Source of the DNA: Strongylocentrotus droebachiensis
Lineage: Eukaryota; Echinodermata; Echinoidea; Camarodonta; Strongylocentrotidae
NCBI GenBank assembly: GCA_035222895.1
Contig: JAVYIG010007442.1
Location: forward strand, 38,083-102,082
Reading direction: 5' to 3'
DNA: 64,000 nt
The notes beneath the pieces are model-generated. The model saw only the letters and a program-made list of their open reading frames with translations, was not told the origin of the DNA and did no database searches. The translations under genes and the position numbers were made by a program. How positions within the stretch are numbered: position 1 is the first letter of the stretch; every line of letters begins with the position of its first letter. Below, one piece after another: positions 12,223 to 23,866 of the stretch.

Positions 12223-12783
12223 AGGGATAGTTGAGTTCTGTGGCAGAGGGCGCTACACAAAATAATTTTTTTGTGAGATAATGAAAAACTGAGTGTCAAA
12301 TTTGAAAGAACATAATATTTAAATGACAAAATCATCTTTGTTTGATCAAAATCGGTTCAGAGACGGCTGAAATATAACGATTTCTAATGATTGTGTACCA
12401 CCACAAATATTAGATATTTTGAAAAATTTGAAAAAACCGTTGAAAAAAAACGAAATAACGCCGTTTACGTCGTATTTCAGCCACTGCCGATGTTGGCTTT
12501 TTTTGTTGGCATTTTCGTGTTGCTTATATTACCCACAATTAGCCGGCTCATGTATTGTTATTTTCAATTAAATAATTAATTAACGGTCACCGTGTTTTTT
12601 TAAAAGTGGAGCTGAATTGGTATGATTGTATTGGCTAAATTTCACACATTTTGGGGTCTAAAATTACATTCATAGCAATTTTAGGTTCTAAAAGGGCACT
12701 ATAAATGTCATAGATAAGAATAAGAGCAATAACCATGCACTTTGAAGGCATTTGCGGTCTGAAAACAGAACTCAACTATCCCT
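12223..12783. mobile_element. 561-bp TTAA MITE (family F1) inserted in the LINE
   Basis: Both ends carry AGGGATAGTTGAGTTCTGT as terminal inverted repeats. The element is flanked by TTAA at 12219-12222 and 12784-12787. Removing the element plus one TTAA rejoins the LINE reading frame across the KNWRP motif. That proves the boundaries and shows the MITE landed in a pre-existing LINE. Confidence 0.92.
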
Positions 12784-12994
12784 TTAATAAATGCCGAGGC
12801 TTGTTTCCTTTAGGAATTAAAGTGATTATTCCAATGTTTGTGACTGCGACAATTCTCCTGTAAAATAAGCGAAGTTCAAAGATCTGATCATGAACGTTTT
12901 AAGATATTGCCAAAAGAAACGAAAAAATTCAACGGTGAAGCCATTTTGCCCAGGGGATTTATTATTTTTCATACTTTTTAGCTTTAAACAAACC

Positions 12995-13495
12995 TCACTT
13001 ACTCAAAGGACCTTCTAATAATTTGGACAATTCTGGAGTTAACTTAGGAATATCTTGATAGTTTAATAAAGTGTCTATATCTACCTCGTCAGTGTCTTTC
13101 GTCTTATATAAATTTGAATAAAATTTAAAAATTTCGTTTGATATACCATCTTGTCCACTAATAACATCTCCATTTTCTGTTGACAATTGCCGTATTTCTT
13201 TATTTACCTTATTCTGTTTTTCCAAGTTTAAACAATATTTCGATGACCTTTCTCCTAGCTCCATCCATTTGATTCTAGATCTCATGATAATTCCATCATT
13301 TACTTTTAAGCGATAGGTTTCAAGTTGTGACTTTTTGTCACTTAATTCTTTTAGTAATGCGGTCTTATCATTCGATGTCACTAGTCTTTGTTCCAGTACT
13401 TCTATATTTCTTTCCAGTTCCTTTTCCCGACTGATATTTTGTTTCTTAATGAACGAGCCATAGGATATAGATTCACCCCGCAATACCATTATCAA
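12995..13495 (-). pseudogene. LINE ORF2 pre-RT segment
   Basis: This 166-codon frame has LERNIEVLEQRL and RSRIKWMELGERSSKYCLNLEKQ, a helical linker found between endonuclease and RT in L1/Tx1 ORF2 (the W-x-E-x-GE-x-S-x-(Y/F) signature). It ends just before the NKSPG motif, which reads in another frame. Confidence 0.8.
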
Positions 13496-13539
13496 AGTTT
13501 CAAAAAATAATTGGTCATTGATAGAAAATTCACAATTTC

Positions 13540-13720
13540 CAACTATGTTATCGTTTTTATCATTATATAATTATTACTATCATTAGGATAATGATGTTGA
13601 CGATAATTATCATTTTTATTATCATTATTATTATCGCTATCATTATTATTATCATTGTCATCATCATAATCATTTTAAATGTTATCACCGTGATGATCAT
13701 CATGATCATCCCCATCATTG
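13540..13720. repeat. (ATT/ATC)n-rich simple sequence
   Basis: This is degenerate trinucleotide DNA of the 'tatcattattattatc' type at the truncated 5' border of the LINE. Confidence 0.8.
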
Positions 13721-14245
13721 GGGGAAACTGAATCTCCACTGCACTTCCCCCTTTACAAATTCAAGATCCGACCATGAATTAACGCATTTGTTTCCCCATC
13801 AGACGATAGTCCTTCAGTTTTCAAACAAACTGAAGTATGAAATCAAATTTAGGGGGTAAAAAGTTGAATCCAATCTCAACGTGTAATTATAATAAAATAT
13901 GAAAGCAAATGTAATTTGAAGGCATCGGTGGCCTTCAACATAATGCATTTTTTCCGAAACATACAGTACCAAGAAACTATTTTGGGGTACAAATGAACGT
14001 GGGTGTCAATTCATGTGGGTGTGCGTGATTCTATGTGTGTGTGAGTGTGTAGGTGGATGTGAGTGTGGGTGGGTTGGGTACATGTATACCAGGTTTGACA
14101 TATTCGAATATTGTTGTTTGCAATTATCCAATAAAACACAATTACCGTTTGAATTTGATGAGATGAGCAAAACCATATTCATATGAAATTGCGACTATGA
14201 AATTCTTTTTTTTATAAATGTAATGCTTCCTGGGAGAAATTTCAA

Positions 14246-14430
14246 TAGTTTAAACATATTTGTGGCTTACACCCAGTAATTAAGATCGATTGATCGATCT
14301 GTAATTGAAAAAACAAGTCAGAAAAAATCCCGCTGGTTCCAAGATTTTTCTGACTTGTTTTATTTCTTCAATTACAGATCGATCAATCGATCTTAATTAC
14401 TGGGTGTAAGCCACAAATATGTTTAAACTA
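14246..14430. mobile_element. 185-bp near-perfect hairpin element
   Basis: TAGTTTAAACATATTTGTGG and its reverse complement form the outer ends. The arms run about 80 bp inward, include the self-complementary GATCGATTGATCGATC, and leave a loop of about 17 bases (tcccgctggttccaaga). The direct repeat CTATGAAATTCTT occurs at about 14195-14207 and 14428-14440, suggesting a target duplication for a slightly larger unit. There is no coding capacity. Confidence 0.85.
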
Positions 14431-14469
14431 TGAAATTCTTGTTTAGGAAAAAAAAGTATGCAGAATATA

Positions 14470-15356
14470 AAATTGTTAAAACAAATCCGCCTTCATCAGA
14501 ACTAATCCTTCTATGTCAGTAGCTTTTAAACCCGGTATAATCTGCTCATGTCTTTTTTAGAGAATACTAAGTATGCCATCATCCGAAAGGGAAATTAGAA
14601 GATACATGTAGATTGGACATATTTTCATGAATCTTAATAGACATGTTTAAGCAACGTCATCATATTCCGTTGCTCTCCATAAATCCTTTGTAGAATTGTG
14701 CACTATTTCTTTTCCAAATAAAGATTTGTTTTTGAGAATCAGACACCTTCAGTTACGGATTATATTCGTCGCCTTCATAATCTCCTAATAATGAATATAT
14801 TTACATGTTGTTTTTCTTTTTTAGAGCAAATATTCTCTGCCGCCCTCAACCATCTTCAAGTATCTGTATTACTATTTCACGGCTTCTCCGATTAGATAGT
14901 GGTGCTAAGGTAGTGACTTCAGACTTCAATGCTAGATATACAATTAAAGATAATCTGAAAATTTGAGCGAAAACGGACCATTATTCATGGTACAAATTGG
15001 GGGAAACTGATCTGATCGATTCCTTAATTCTCCCAACCATGTTATTACAATTTAATTACATTTTAGGTGAATGGAAATCTCACAAAGTAATAAAATAGAT
15101 CTACATTCCATTCCAGACAATGTTGACAGATTTTTTATAGCCTGTTTTATGTCTTTTTTCTTGGAAAAACGGTTGGGAAAATTCAAAAATGTTTGGGAGA
15201 ATTTACTGTTAATCAATGTTAGAGGGTGTCATACATCGACACCTTCAAAGAAAACCATAGATATCTTCGTGGTTTGAGAATTTTTTTCAGGATTTGTTGC
15301 ATGTCAGAGGGTTAGTACAGTAGAATGAATATAGTAAGTAACATTTTATACAAAAA
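14470..15356. repeat. Duplicated block, copy 1
   Basis: The block beginning 'aactaatccttctatgtcagtag' and ending 'acattttatacaaaa' recurs at 15899-16765. It shares 'gtcgccttc', 'tctgccgccctcaaccatcttcaagtatctgta' and 'agggtgtcatacatcgacacc'. The 68-codon frame at 15071 shows no family resemblance and is not supported as a gene. Confidence 0.8.
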
Positions 15357-15360
15357 TTAA

Positions 15361-15770
15361 AGGTACTACAAAGTTTTGGTATGGGGTCATGAATTTGGTT
15401 CAAATGAACATATTGGAAGCATATATGATCCTACAATATTCAGTGATCGTTGTCGCGGTTGAAATCGAGTCTAAAGTTATGAAATTGTAAATAATAATCT
15501 CTTTATGTTGAATAGCTCCCTCTCAATGTCAAGATATTATTTATGCTATTAAAGAATATTTCTTGACTAAAATCGACTGATTAGCTATTCCTGTTTGGTA
15601 ATTATATATCACAACTACATATTCTGAGAATTTTAGGGCCGCAGCTACCATTCTAAGGCCGTAGGCGCTATTTGAAATTTATCAAAATTTACCGGGAGCA
15701 CCGGTAAATTGTTATATTAATTTTTTCTCGAAAGCAGAAGTGTTATAGGGGCTAAATTTGCTAACACTTA
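15361..15770. mobile_element. Truncated F2 TTAA MITE
   Basis: It begins after TTAA at 15357-15360 with AGGTACTACAAAGTTTTGG and follows the F2 sequence to 'aggggctaaatttgcta'. The distal terminus is missing. The matching site in the second duplicated block (near 16760) is unoccupied, which marks the insertion. Confidence 0.8.
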
Positions 15771-15898
15771 GGCGTAAAATAAAAACTTGTTGTATTGCCC
15801 TTTGCGACCGACCCCAAAATCTGAAAATCTACGGTCGGCATTTTAAAAAAGTTTTTTTTTTAAACCGTTTTTTAGATTTTTTTTTTAATTAATGAATA

Positions 15899-16765
15899 AA
15901 ATAACTAATCCTTCTATGTCAGTAGATAATATTGCAGTAGCTTTTAAACCCGGTATGATCTGCTCATGTCTTTTTAGAGAATACTAAGTATGCCATCATC
16001 CGAAAGGTAAATTAGAAGATACATGTAGATTGGATATATTTTTATAAATCTTAATAGACATGTCTAAGCAACGTCATCATATTCCGTTGCTCTCCATAAA
16101 TCCTTTGTAGAATTGTGCACTATTTCTTTACCAAATAAAGATTTGTTTTTGAGAATCAGACACTTTAAGTCACAGATTATATTCGTCGCCTTCGTAGTCT
16201 CCTATTAATGAATATATTTACATGTTGTTTTTCTTTCTTAGAGCAAATATTCTCTGCCGCCCTCAACCATCTTCAAGTATCTGTAATACTATTTCGAGGC
16301 TTCTCCGAATAGATAGTGGTGCTAAGGTAGTGACTTCAATGATAGATGTACAATTAAAGATAATCTGACAATTTGAGCGAAAACGGACCATTATTCATGG
16401 TACAAATTGGGAAAAACTGATCTGATCGATTCCTTAATTCTCCCAACTATATTATTACAATTTAATTACATTTTAGGTGAATGGAAATCTCACAAAGCAA
16501 TACAATGGCTTTACATTCCATTCCAGACAATGTGGACAGATTTTATATAGCCTGTTTTATGTCTTTTTTTCATGGAAAAACGGTTGGGAAAATTCAAAAA
16601 TGGTTGGGAGAATTTACTGTTAATCACTGTTAGAGGGTGTCATACATCGACACCTTCAAAGAAAACCATAGATATCTTTGTGGTTTGAGAATTTTTTCAG
16701 GATTTTTTGCATGTCAGAGGGTAAATATAGTAGAAGGAATATATTAAGTAACATTTTATACAAAA
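15899..16765. repeat. Duplicated block, copy 2
   Basis: This is the direct copy of the block at 14470-15356, with a small internal insertion or deletion near its start and scattered substitutions. It lacks the MITE found at the end of copy 1. Confidence 0.8.
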
Positions 16766-16779
16766 TTTAAGCAATTTTT

Positions 16780-17300
16780 TTTTCATCAACCTTCAACAAT
16801 GTTACCAAGTCACTTTTAGGAGAAACGTGTATCTTTAGAATCAGGCTCTTAACGATTGCAGATCGCCTTTTTCATCTCCTATTATCAATCGTGTTAATAA
16901 AACATGCACATACACTTATCACTTTATACTCTTAAGATTTAGTTTGGAGCATATATCATATCTAGCAGCACCTCCATCTAAATTGTTTTATATTTGTTAA
17001 TATGGCAATAAATATAAAAAACTTGTAAATTGAATATGACTTTCTAAAGATCATACTCGTCGCCTTTTCCATCTCTTATAAATTGTATTACAATACTTAC
17101 ATAAATGTATCAACTTTACATAATTAAAAGCTCAAGTTTTGTGAAATGGTCATATCCAGTGCCACCTTCAAATAATTTCGTTTAAATCCTGTTTACGTTT
17201 CTTGCTAATTGGATAGTGGTTCAAGAACTAAGAATGAAAGACTCGTATCTTCAAAATCAAGTTTTTGAAAATTGAAGATTATATGTACATATAACATAAA
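16780..17300. repeat. Diverged copies of the same repeat unit
   Basis: Phrases such as 'gtcgcctttt.catctc.tat' and 'ttagaatcag' recur with about 200-bp spacing, as within the duplicated blocks. The region looks like an old, degenerate tandem repeat. No gene is seen here or on to 18300. Confidence 0.45.
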
Positions 17301-17685
17301 ACAGACGGGTAAATCTAGCAATTAACAGTCCTAACTTCAGTTATCTTATAAATCGTTCGTTTCCTATTATTGGATCCAGAGGGGTGTGGTTTAAGCAAAT
17401 AAAAACATGGGGGAAATGACGAAAGTTCAATTGTGCTTCAAGTGAGATGCGTTCCCAGCGCTTATCGACATTATGATAGTCGTGCAATCAGAATATTATT
17501 ATTTCTTTCTATATAATATATTTCAAAATCATTTATTGACAGTTTTGTAGTAATAAACTAAACCCAAACGAAGAGGAAAGCAGGGTGAAAGTCATGAATC
17601 ATGAGGCCTGCCACCAACGTTTAATGTGAACATAAACTTGAACCTGTATTTAACAAAGAAAACTATGAATCCACGACTCCTTACA

Positions 17686-17740
17686 CACACACACACACAC
17701 ACAAACACGCACACACACAAACAAACACACACATATTTAC
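17686..17740. repeat. (CA)n microsatellite
   Basis: This is an interrupted run of CA dinucleotides. Confidence 0.9.
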
Positions 17741-18317
17741 ATACATATTTATCATATGTGATCAGTGATAATTGAATTCCAAATTCGAACAGTAAAGTTT
17801 ACTTCATTTGGTTATAATGTATTAAACAATCGTATGTTTCTTTAATTTGACACCAATAATTGGAAATTAACCGATGTATATATTTAATGTACTACAGACA
17901 TTATTTTTTTTTTCTCATGAAAGTCTGTTTATTTCCTTCCCTGTTATTTTCTTAGACTTTCTTTAAGAAAGAATAATAGCTATCATAATGCAAATCAATC
18001 ATCGAACTCGTTCCAACGTTTTAATGAGAAGAAAATGGAAAATACACTGCATAATAATTAAGAAACGCTCCCCCCCCCCCCCCCCCCCCCAATACAAAAA
18101 AGGGAAAGGAAAAGAAAAAGAAAAACAAGGGAACGGAATAGAAGGAAAAAGAAATCAATTAAAATACATCAGAAAGTGTTTTATAAGCCAGAAATTTGAG
18201 CTAATTCCTCAATGACGTACATGCAGTATAGTAATGGGTAAACCCCACGCACCTCTTAATCAGAAAAGCCATCTAAAAGCATGACATACTTTTGGTTACT
18301 ATAGGCTTACTCTTTAA

Positions 18318-19019
18318 AGGGGTTGGGTATCTTTGTCTTAGATTATAAACAAAATCCTGGAATTAGCTCGTGCTGCAATCATAACTATAAACCTTTAGGT
18401 CAGTCAGGAAATCTCATGACGTTTTCAAGCCGTTCGCCCGTCCGATTGTCAAGATACAAGATACAAGATACAAGATATTTTATTTGGTCTTTGCAAACAA
18501 GTTACATAGAAAATTGTTTTCCACTGGCGTTAAAGTCATATTCAACAAAATACATAATTACAAGAAATAAATACATCACGTTTATAGAATGAAATAGATG
18601 AAATAAGGAACAAATACATGCAAAAGATAATGAAGCGACAAAAATGGTCATTGGTACATGTACTTCAAATCATGAGTTTCAGAATTAAGCCTTGATCATT
18701 GGTATTTCAAATCATACAATTAATTTCCGACGCAGAAGTTTAACGTTTAACCTGTGAGTTGAATTTATGAACAGAGATAGTTATGATTGGAATTCGAAAT
18801 TTCAAAAACCGTTTTCCCAACGGTCTTTATTACACTACAGTCTATTGGGGGAAATGAGTATGGTTAAACCGGTTAGTCAAAGATTTTTACATTATTGAGG
18901 CACTTCATGATCATTTTGAAGCGCAATTTGTTTAGGGCTTCAAATTATTATACCATATTACAGACGCTGTTAACACGTAGGGCAATGCATCTCAGATTTG
19001 GAATTGTTAAACCATGCCT
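18318..19019. mobile_element. TTAA MITE (family F4) interrupted by a retroelement tail
   Basis: TTAA flanks both ends (18314-18317 and 19020-19023). The interior matches other F4 copies: 'gtctcagattctgaaacaaaatcctggatt', 'acctttaggtcagtcagg', 'cagtctattggggaaa', 'gaggcacttcatgatcattttgaagcgc' and 'gcatctcagatttaacattgttaaacaatgcct'. It is split at 18451-18780. Confidence 0.85.
18451..18780 (-). mobile_element. Non-LTR retrotransposon 3' tail with (ATCTTGT)n, nested in F4
   Basis: The 'aagatac' repeats at 18451-18475 followed by 'aagatattttatttggtctttgc' are the reverse of a LINE 3' end that terminates in short tandem ATCTTGT units. An AGATA-like duplication surrounds it. Only a few hundred bases of 3' sequence are present. 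Confidence 0.6.
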
Positions 19020-19023
19020 TTAA

Positions 19024-20870
19024 AAGTAAAAAAGAAAATAATAATACGAGGGTGAATGGTCATGCAGGGCTTCTCTAACAATGATCTCTTTCTTTTTGTC
19101 TCTTTAAATAAAGCCTAGCTAAATTTAAGTTTGATAGTGATTAAGGTTTGTAACAATGTAGGTTCGGTATTATAAATATTATCAAACATAAGGGTGTTTG
19201 TTTGATTGTTTGTTGTTGTTGTTTTTTAATTAGAAACCGCGGATTTTTTTTTTACCCGTGATCTACTAAAATTTAAACCTAACAACAAGCTTAAGCTTTG
19301 GTTAAAAATACGGTTTAACAAAGGAAGCTAGTCTGAGGTTTATGGTCTTGAATCCGGGGCTGGGTTTACCCGAATGTGTAGAATGTTTGCAATCACGAGC
19401 CTCAGAATGTATACGTATACATTTTTGTGTAAATATTCCATCAACTAGATTTAACAATTCAGATTCTGACGTCTTCAGTCAGATTCTGACTTCTTCAAGA
19501 TGCCAACATTCATTTGATCTCTTCATACACATATATTGATAATTCTATGATTGTCCTTCCTGTATGAGCTAGTTAGTAATATTGCGGCACACAATAATTT
19601 GTTTTCTCTCATTGGAGCACACCATTCCACCCCAACCCTACCCTGCACCCCTTCCTCCTTCCCCGATTACAACCCCATTGACTCTCATCCCGTCTCTATT
19701 GTTTGCTATTCATCATCAACATTATTATTATCATTGGTAGTAGTAGAAGTACCAACACCTTTATCAGTTTCAGTTACGTATATGCATGCGAATTATGTAA
19801 TTATACATTCAAACAAACACGATATATATATATGAACATATGTATAGAAATAAATACAATTGAATTGATCGATCTCTTATTTCCATTCAAGTATAGCTAT
19901 TTTCATGGGAGTTACCAAAGCGCTGGTGTATCTGTTATTTCATTCTTCATGTTTGTTTGTGTTTTGTTTGTATTTTTTAGGCTGAAATTAACAAAGTGAC
20001 GTAAATACAATCACATTCGGATTTTAAATCTCCAATATGGTCTATATGCATGAATTATATTGGAACTAACAAACAATAGATGCGGAAAACGTGGATGAAC
20101 AAAATGAATTAGCATAATGACCTGAAACGTTTGATAATTAATTTCAAATTCCATTTTGCACGCAAACAACTAATTCCATTCATGATTATTTGTAATGATC
20201 AAAATAATTGCATACTCACAAATTACTTGGCGAAAATAATCCCACACTATTAAGAACTTTATCCTCAGTATTAGACTCATAATTTGCCTACTCTCTATTA
20301 TTAAGTCTAATTGCAATTAATCGGGTCAAATATTTCAGTCAATATCAAGGCGATTTTACAAGGATAACACCGGGGAAATTTGTTTTTAAAATAAGCAGCA
20401 GGTAAAACTACTGTTGATATGTTTTTCTTCAGAATATTTTATTTTTCGTTTTGTGTAAGAAAAATATTTTCATATCACAGGGCGGAAAATAAACTTACAC
20501 AAACTGACTGCACGATGACAAATTATACTAAAGAATCGCTTTCTTTGTTTGTGATATAACTACATTGATCGTTTTTTTTCCCTGCTCATATATTAAGTTA
20601 TTTTACTTTCTCTCTGTCTGCCTCTGTCTCTTCTTCTTCTTCTTCTTCTTCTATCCTCCATTCCCCCTCACCCTTCCTAATTTTTGGAAAATCGAGTTGA
20701 GAGCATGTGTCCAATATCCGTAAGTACAGGCCTAGCTATGTAAATAGAAGCTGCGTAACTAGAAGGTAGTATAATGTATAACATCATCACATCTTCTTCA
20801 GCTCCTACGAACAATAAGCGAGTTCGTAGTTAGGATTAGGTTCAGTCGTTCCCAAATAGATCGTAGTTAG
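19024..20870. other. Gene-free AT-rich stretch
   Basis: There are no supported genes. It contains a (CTT)n microsatellite near 20632-20652 and short AT microsatellites. Small frames near 19342-19999 show no recognisable features. Confidence 0.45.
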
Positions 20871-21382
20871 CACATGGGTAAAATGACCCCAAATATCCAC
20901 AGATCTTTTACTCATGGAGAAGTCCCACTTTGTGTATTTTAGAATAATCAATGCCAAAGTCATGTATGTGTTTCATGAAAAGCCTTTGTTTGCCCTCTTG
21001 TATCATAGAATGTACCGTAGGTGCAACACATGAACAATGATTACTTAACATGAGCAAGTATTTATCTCGGTGGGCTTTACAATTTTATCAAAAATGACCT
21101 TTATCTGCCCATGCGCAGATATTATTTACGAAATGGCTTATTGTGAAACAATTGAGACGAATACTGGTATTGTGCTCACTAAAGTTATGTAATCAGTTTT
21201 CATCTATGCACAGACAGTACATTTATTGATACACAGGTGGAAGTACTAGTATTCTTCTCAAGAAGCAAACAAAATGTTTTCATGAAGCACCTCCATCACT
21301 TCGGCAGTGATTATTCTAAAATGCACAAGTGGGACGTATCTATCGTGTAAAAGATCTGTGGATATTTTGGAGTCATGTGTTC
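20871..21382. mobile_element. MITE (family F5) with AAATATCCACAGATCTTTTAC inverted ends
   Basis: 'cacatgggtaaaatgacccc' plus 'aaatatccacagatctttta' at the left is mirrored by 'aaaagatctgtggatatttt' and 'gagtcatgtgt' at the right. Further copies or fragments occur at 22433-22705 and 60270-60720. Confidence 0.75.
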
Positions 21383-21714
21383 CGAAGCTATTTAAGAACT
21401 GGCTTTAATATTAGGACCACCAAAACGTCTTAAATGATAAACTACAACATTCTTGGAAAATTTCCAATCTGAGTGAGAAAAACAAATTCATTTCTTCCTT
21501 CACCTCTAGTTCTCCTTTGGCACCTCGGAACAAAAGATCAAGATAAACGGCGTCATACACGTGCCTATTGTCAATAAAGTATTGTTATTCATTACGTTTG
21601 AGTTCGAAGTCTTTCGCAAGCTAGGTTTGAGGATTGTTGGTTTTAAATGTAAATAAGCAACCAGGGGACCGACGGCTTTAAGTCCTCTCCGAGTGACTTG
21701 GTAATGAGGATTCA

Positions 21715-21812
21715 TGCCTTACCAAAGGGCACTATAGCACATCGATTCGGTTTCGAACCTGTGACCTCTAGGGTACGAGTTCACTGCTCTACACTGAGCC
21801 ATCGCGCCTTCG
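21715..21812 (-). mobile_element. tRNA-derived SINE head
   Basis: On the minus strand 'ggcgcgatggctcagtgtagagcag' supplies an A-box (TGGCTCAGTGTAG, 21789-21801) and GGTTCGAAACC (21749-21759) a B-box. This is the internal Pol III promoter layout of a tRNA-related SINE. It does not fold as an intact tRNA as far as I can see. Confidence 0.75.
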
Positions 21813-22084
21813 CATGGCTTAAAGATACAAATGAAATATGCAAAGGTTTGAAAACAAATCCATCCTTATAATATACACTTAATAAGGCTACTGCTGTGTG
21901 GGCGTGATCCAGAATAAGACCTGCAGGAAATGAATGAACCAGTCAACCCGATGGGGGAAACCCCCGTAAGTCTCCTACCGTTTACCTGTTTACCCACATC
22001 AAAGCTGCAAATCAAAGGGTTCTTTTGTTAAGTCATGAGCACCGAATTTATGTATCTTTTCATATACATGTATTAGATAAGTCT

Positions 22085-22310
22085 TGTCTTTGGAATAATT
22101 TACCATTTAATTTGAGAATCATAACTTCCTTAGAGACCTTTAAATCCAAGCTGAAATCATATCTTGTTTAACAATACCTGTACTTCTCATCCGAACTTTC
22201 TCGTCCAAACTTTCTCATTCTTTCTATTTTGCTTGTGCGCCACGGAATAGCATTGTCTCTAGATAGACGGCGCTATACAAATGCCTAGTATTATTATTTT
22301 AACTACATTT
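22085..22310 (+). pseudogene. LINE (CR1/L2-like) 3' end
   Basis: The plus strand reads CLWNNLPFNLRI then SLETFKSKLKSYLV before a stop. This is the conserved extreme C-terminus of many CR1/L2-type ORF2 proteins (LWN-LP--I----S---FKS-LK--L). It is followed by 'acggcgctatacaaatgcctagtattattatt', the usual 3' tail. Only the last ~30 codons and tail remain. Confidence 0.75.
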
Positions 22311-22432
22311 TGCGGTATTTTCTCCACATTTCTTAATCTTTTCATACATGATATAAGTAAACGTGTGTAACTACGCTTTCCGGTATTCCCCCCACCCTAT
22401 AGGTTAAAACTTGTAATTTATAAGTCACTTCA

Positions 22433-22705
22433 GAGCCCAATATCCACAGATCTTATACACATGGAGACGTCCCAATTTGTGTATTTTATACGTATCTCTG
22501 CCAAAGTGATGGAGGTAGTTGATGAATACCTTTAGTTTGCCCTCTTGAAAAGAAAACTTCAATCATAAAATGTACCGCCGTTGCATAACTGGATAATGAT
22601 TACATAACTTTCATGAAATATATCTAGCAGTCGTCCCGATGGGTCTTACAGTTTTGTACAAACGACCTGTATCTGCCCATGCGCAGATAGTATCTCCGAA
22701 GACGA
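22433..22705. mobile_element. F5 MITE fragment
   Basis: 'ccaatatccacagatcttatacacatggagacgtcccaatttgtgtatttta' and 'cctgtatctgcccatgcgcagata' match the F5 element at 20871-21382, with the right terminus missing. Confidence 0.65.
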
Positions 22706-22909
22706 AGTTACTTCATTACCCGTAAATTGATGTTTAATTTCCAGCCACACTTTCGATTTCATTAACTTCCAATATCTATTTCATTAGTCCATTCACATTA
22801 TGAGAATATCATGGAAATATATGAATACTAACGAAGAAATGTTCACACACCAGAGCTTAGACAAAGTATCCAGATCATGCTAGTAGGATTATAGTCAAAG
22901 AAAGGTTAA

Positions 22910-23346
22910 AGGTATTACAAAGTTTTGGTATTTTTAGAAAATTGGCTGGATAGTGATTCTTTAAAATGTTGATATATTTGGATGCCCCTATGGATATTTT
23001 ATAAGCACTAAAAAAATGGCCCCTTAAACACTTCTGCTTTCGAGAAACATTGAATATAACAATTTACCGGTGCTCCCGGTAAATTTTGATAAATTTCAAA
23101 TAGCGCCTACGGCCATACGATGGTAGCTGCGACCATGAAAATCTCAGAATATGCAGTTGTGATGTATATATTCAAAATGGTAATAGCAAATTGGTCGATT
23201 TTAGTCAAATAACATTGTTTTATAGCTAAATCAATATCTTGACCTTGAGAGGGCGCTATACAACATAAAGAGTTTATTATTTACAATTTCATCACTTTAT
23301 ACTCGATTTCAACCGCGACAACGATCACTGAATATTGTAGGATCTA
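22910..23346. mobile_element. F2 TTAA MITE, right-truncated
   Basis: TTAA at 22906-22909 is followed by AGGTATTACAAAGTTTTGG and about 430 bp of F2 sequence, ending abruptly at a C-run. Orientation is opposite to the copies at 15361 and 60933. Confidence 0.8.
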
Positions 23347-23377
23347 TCGTAGCACCCCCCCCCCCCCCTTTTTTTTT

Positions 23378-23545
23378 TCTAGCGCGCGCTAGACCGCGCT
23401 ATCTCTCGTGGACCACCCCCAAGAGGTGCTCCAGTGGCACGCCGTTTTGGCTTGCCGTGGCTCGCTGTTGGGCGGACCGAAACGACGTTGTACCTTCCAA
23501 ACCGCAGAGATAGCGCGGTCTAGCGCGCGCTATCTCTGCCGGTGT
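23378..23545. repeat. CpG-rich inverted repeat (AGCGCGCGCTAGACCGCGCTATCTCT)
   Basis: 'tagcgcgcgctagaccgcgc' with 'tatctct' at about 23381-23407 recurs reverse-complemented at 23506-23532, around 100 bp of non-palindromic sequence. The inner octamer pairs with itself. It is probably a small MITE or foldback. Confidence 0.65.
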
Positions 23546-23866
23546 GAACAGCCTTTTTGTCTTCTTCTTCTTCTCCTGTACGTGTCGGCAGACTTGCAAT
23601 TCCGTGTAGAGGCACATGTAAGGGATTAGCGTTTGTGTTTTAAACATGTTAAACTTGTCAAGGGATGCAACATTGATGATGATGCCAGGTTGTGTTTGTG
23701 TGTTGTGCAGTGGCGTAATGAGCAAAACAGTTTGGGGGGCTGGCAGACAAAAAAAATCCGTATCTCCCCACTCTTACATGCAGGCCCCGCTGAACGTTTT
23801 TCAAAGTGGGTGGGGGGGGGGGGAGGCTAAAGTATTTACGAGCGTAGAAAGTAGAGCGTAGTGTAT

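Larger units (their letters stand above)
10020..13500 (-). mobile_element. Decayed L1/Tx1-like LINE, 5'-truncated, split by a MITE
   Basis: Running leftward from about 13500, the minus strand encodes in order: a pre-RT coiled/helical segment, the NKSPG motif (as NNKSPGQNGF near 12940), KNWRP at the MITE junction, the RT core with YADD, thumb sequence, and a C-terminal CCHC-like zf-RVT motif. The organisation and motifs are those of L1/Tx1-clade ORF2. The endonuclease domain and 5' end are missing; the element begins at simple-sequence DNA near 13510. Several stops and frameshifts break the ORF, so it is dead. Confidence 0.88.

Noticed and set aside
21715..21812. Functional tRNA gene
   Set aside because: A- and B-boxes are present, but I see no complete cloverleaf; it reads as a SINE head.
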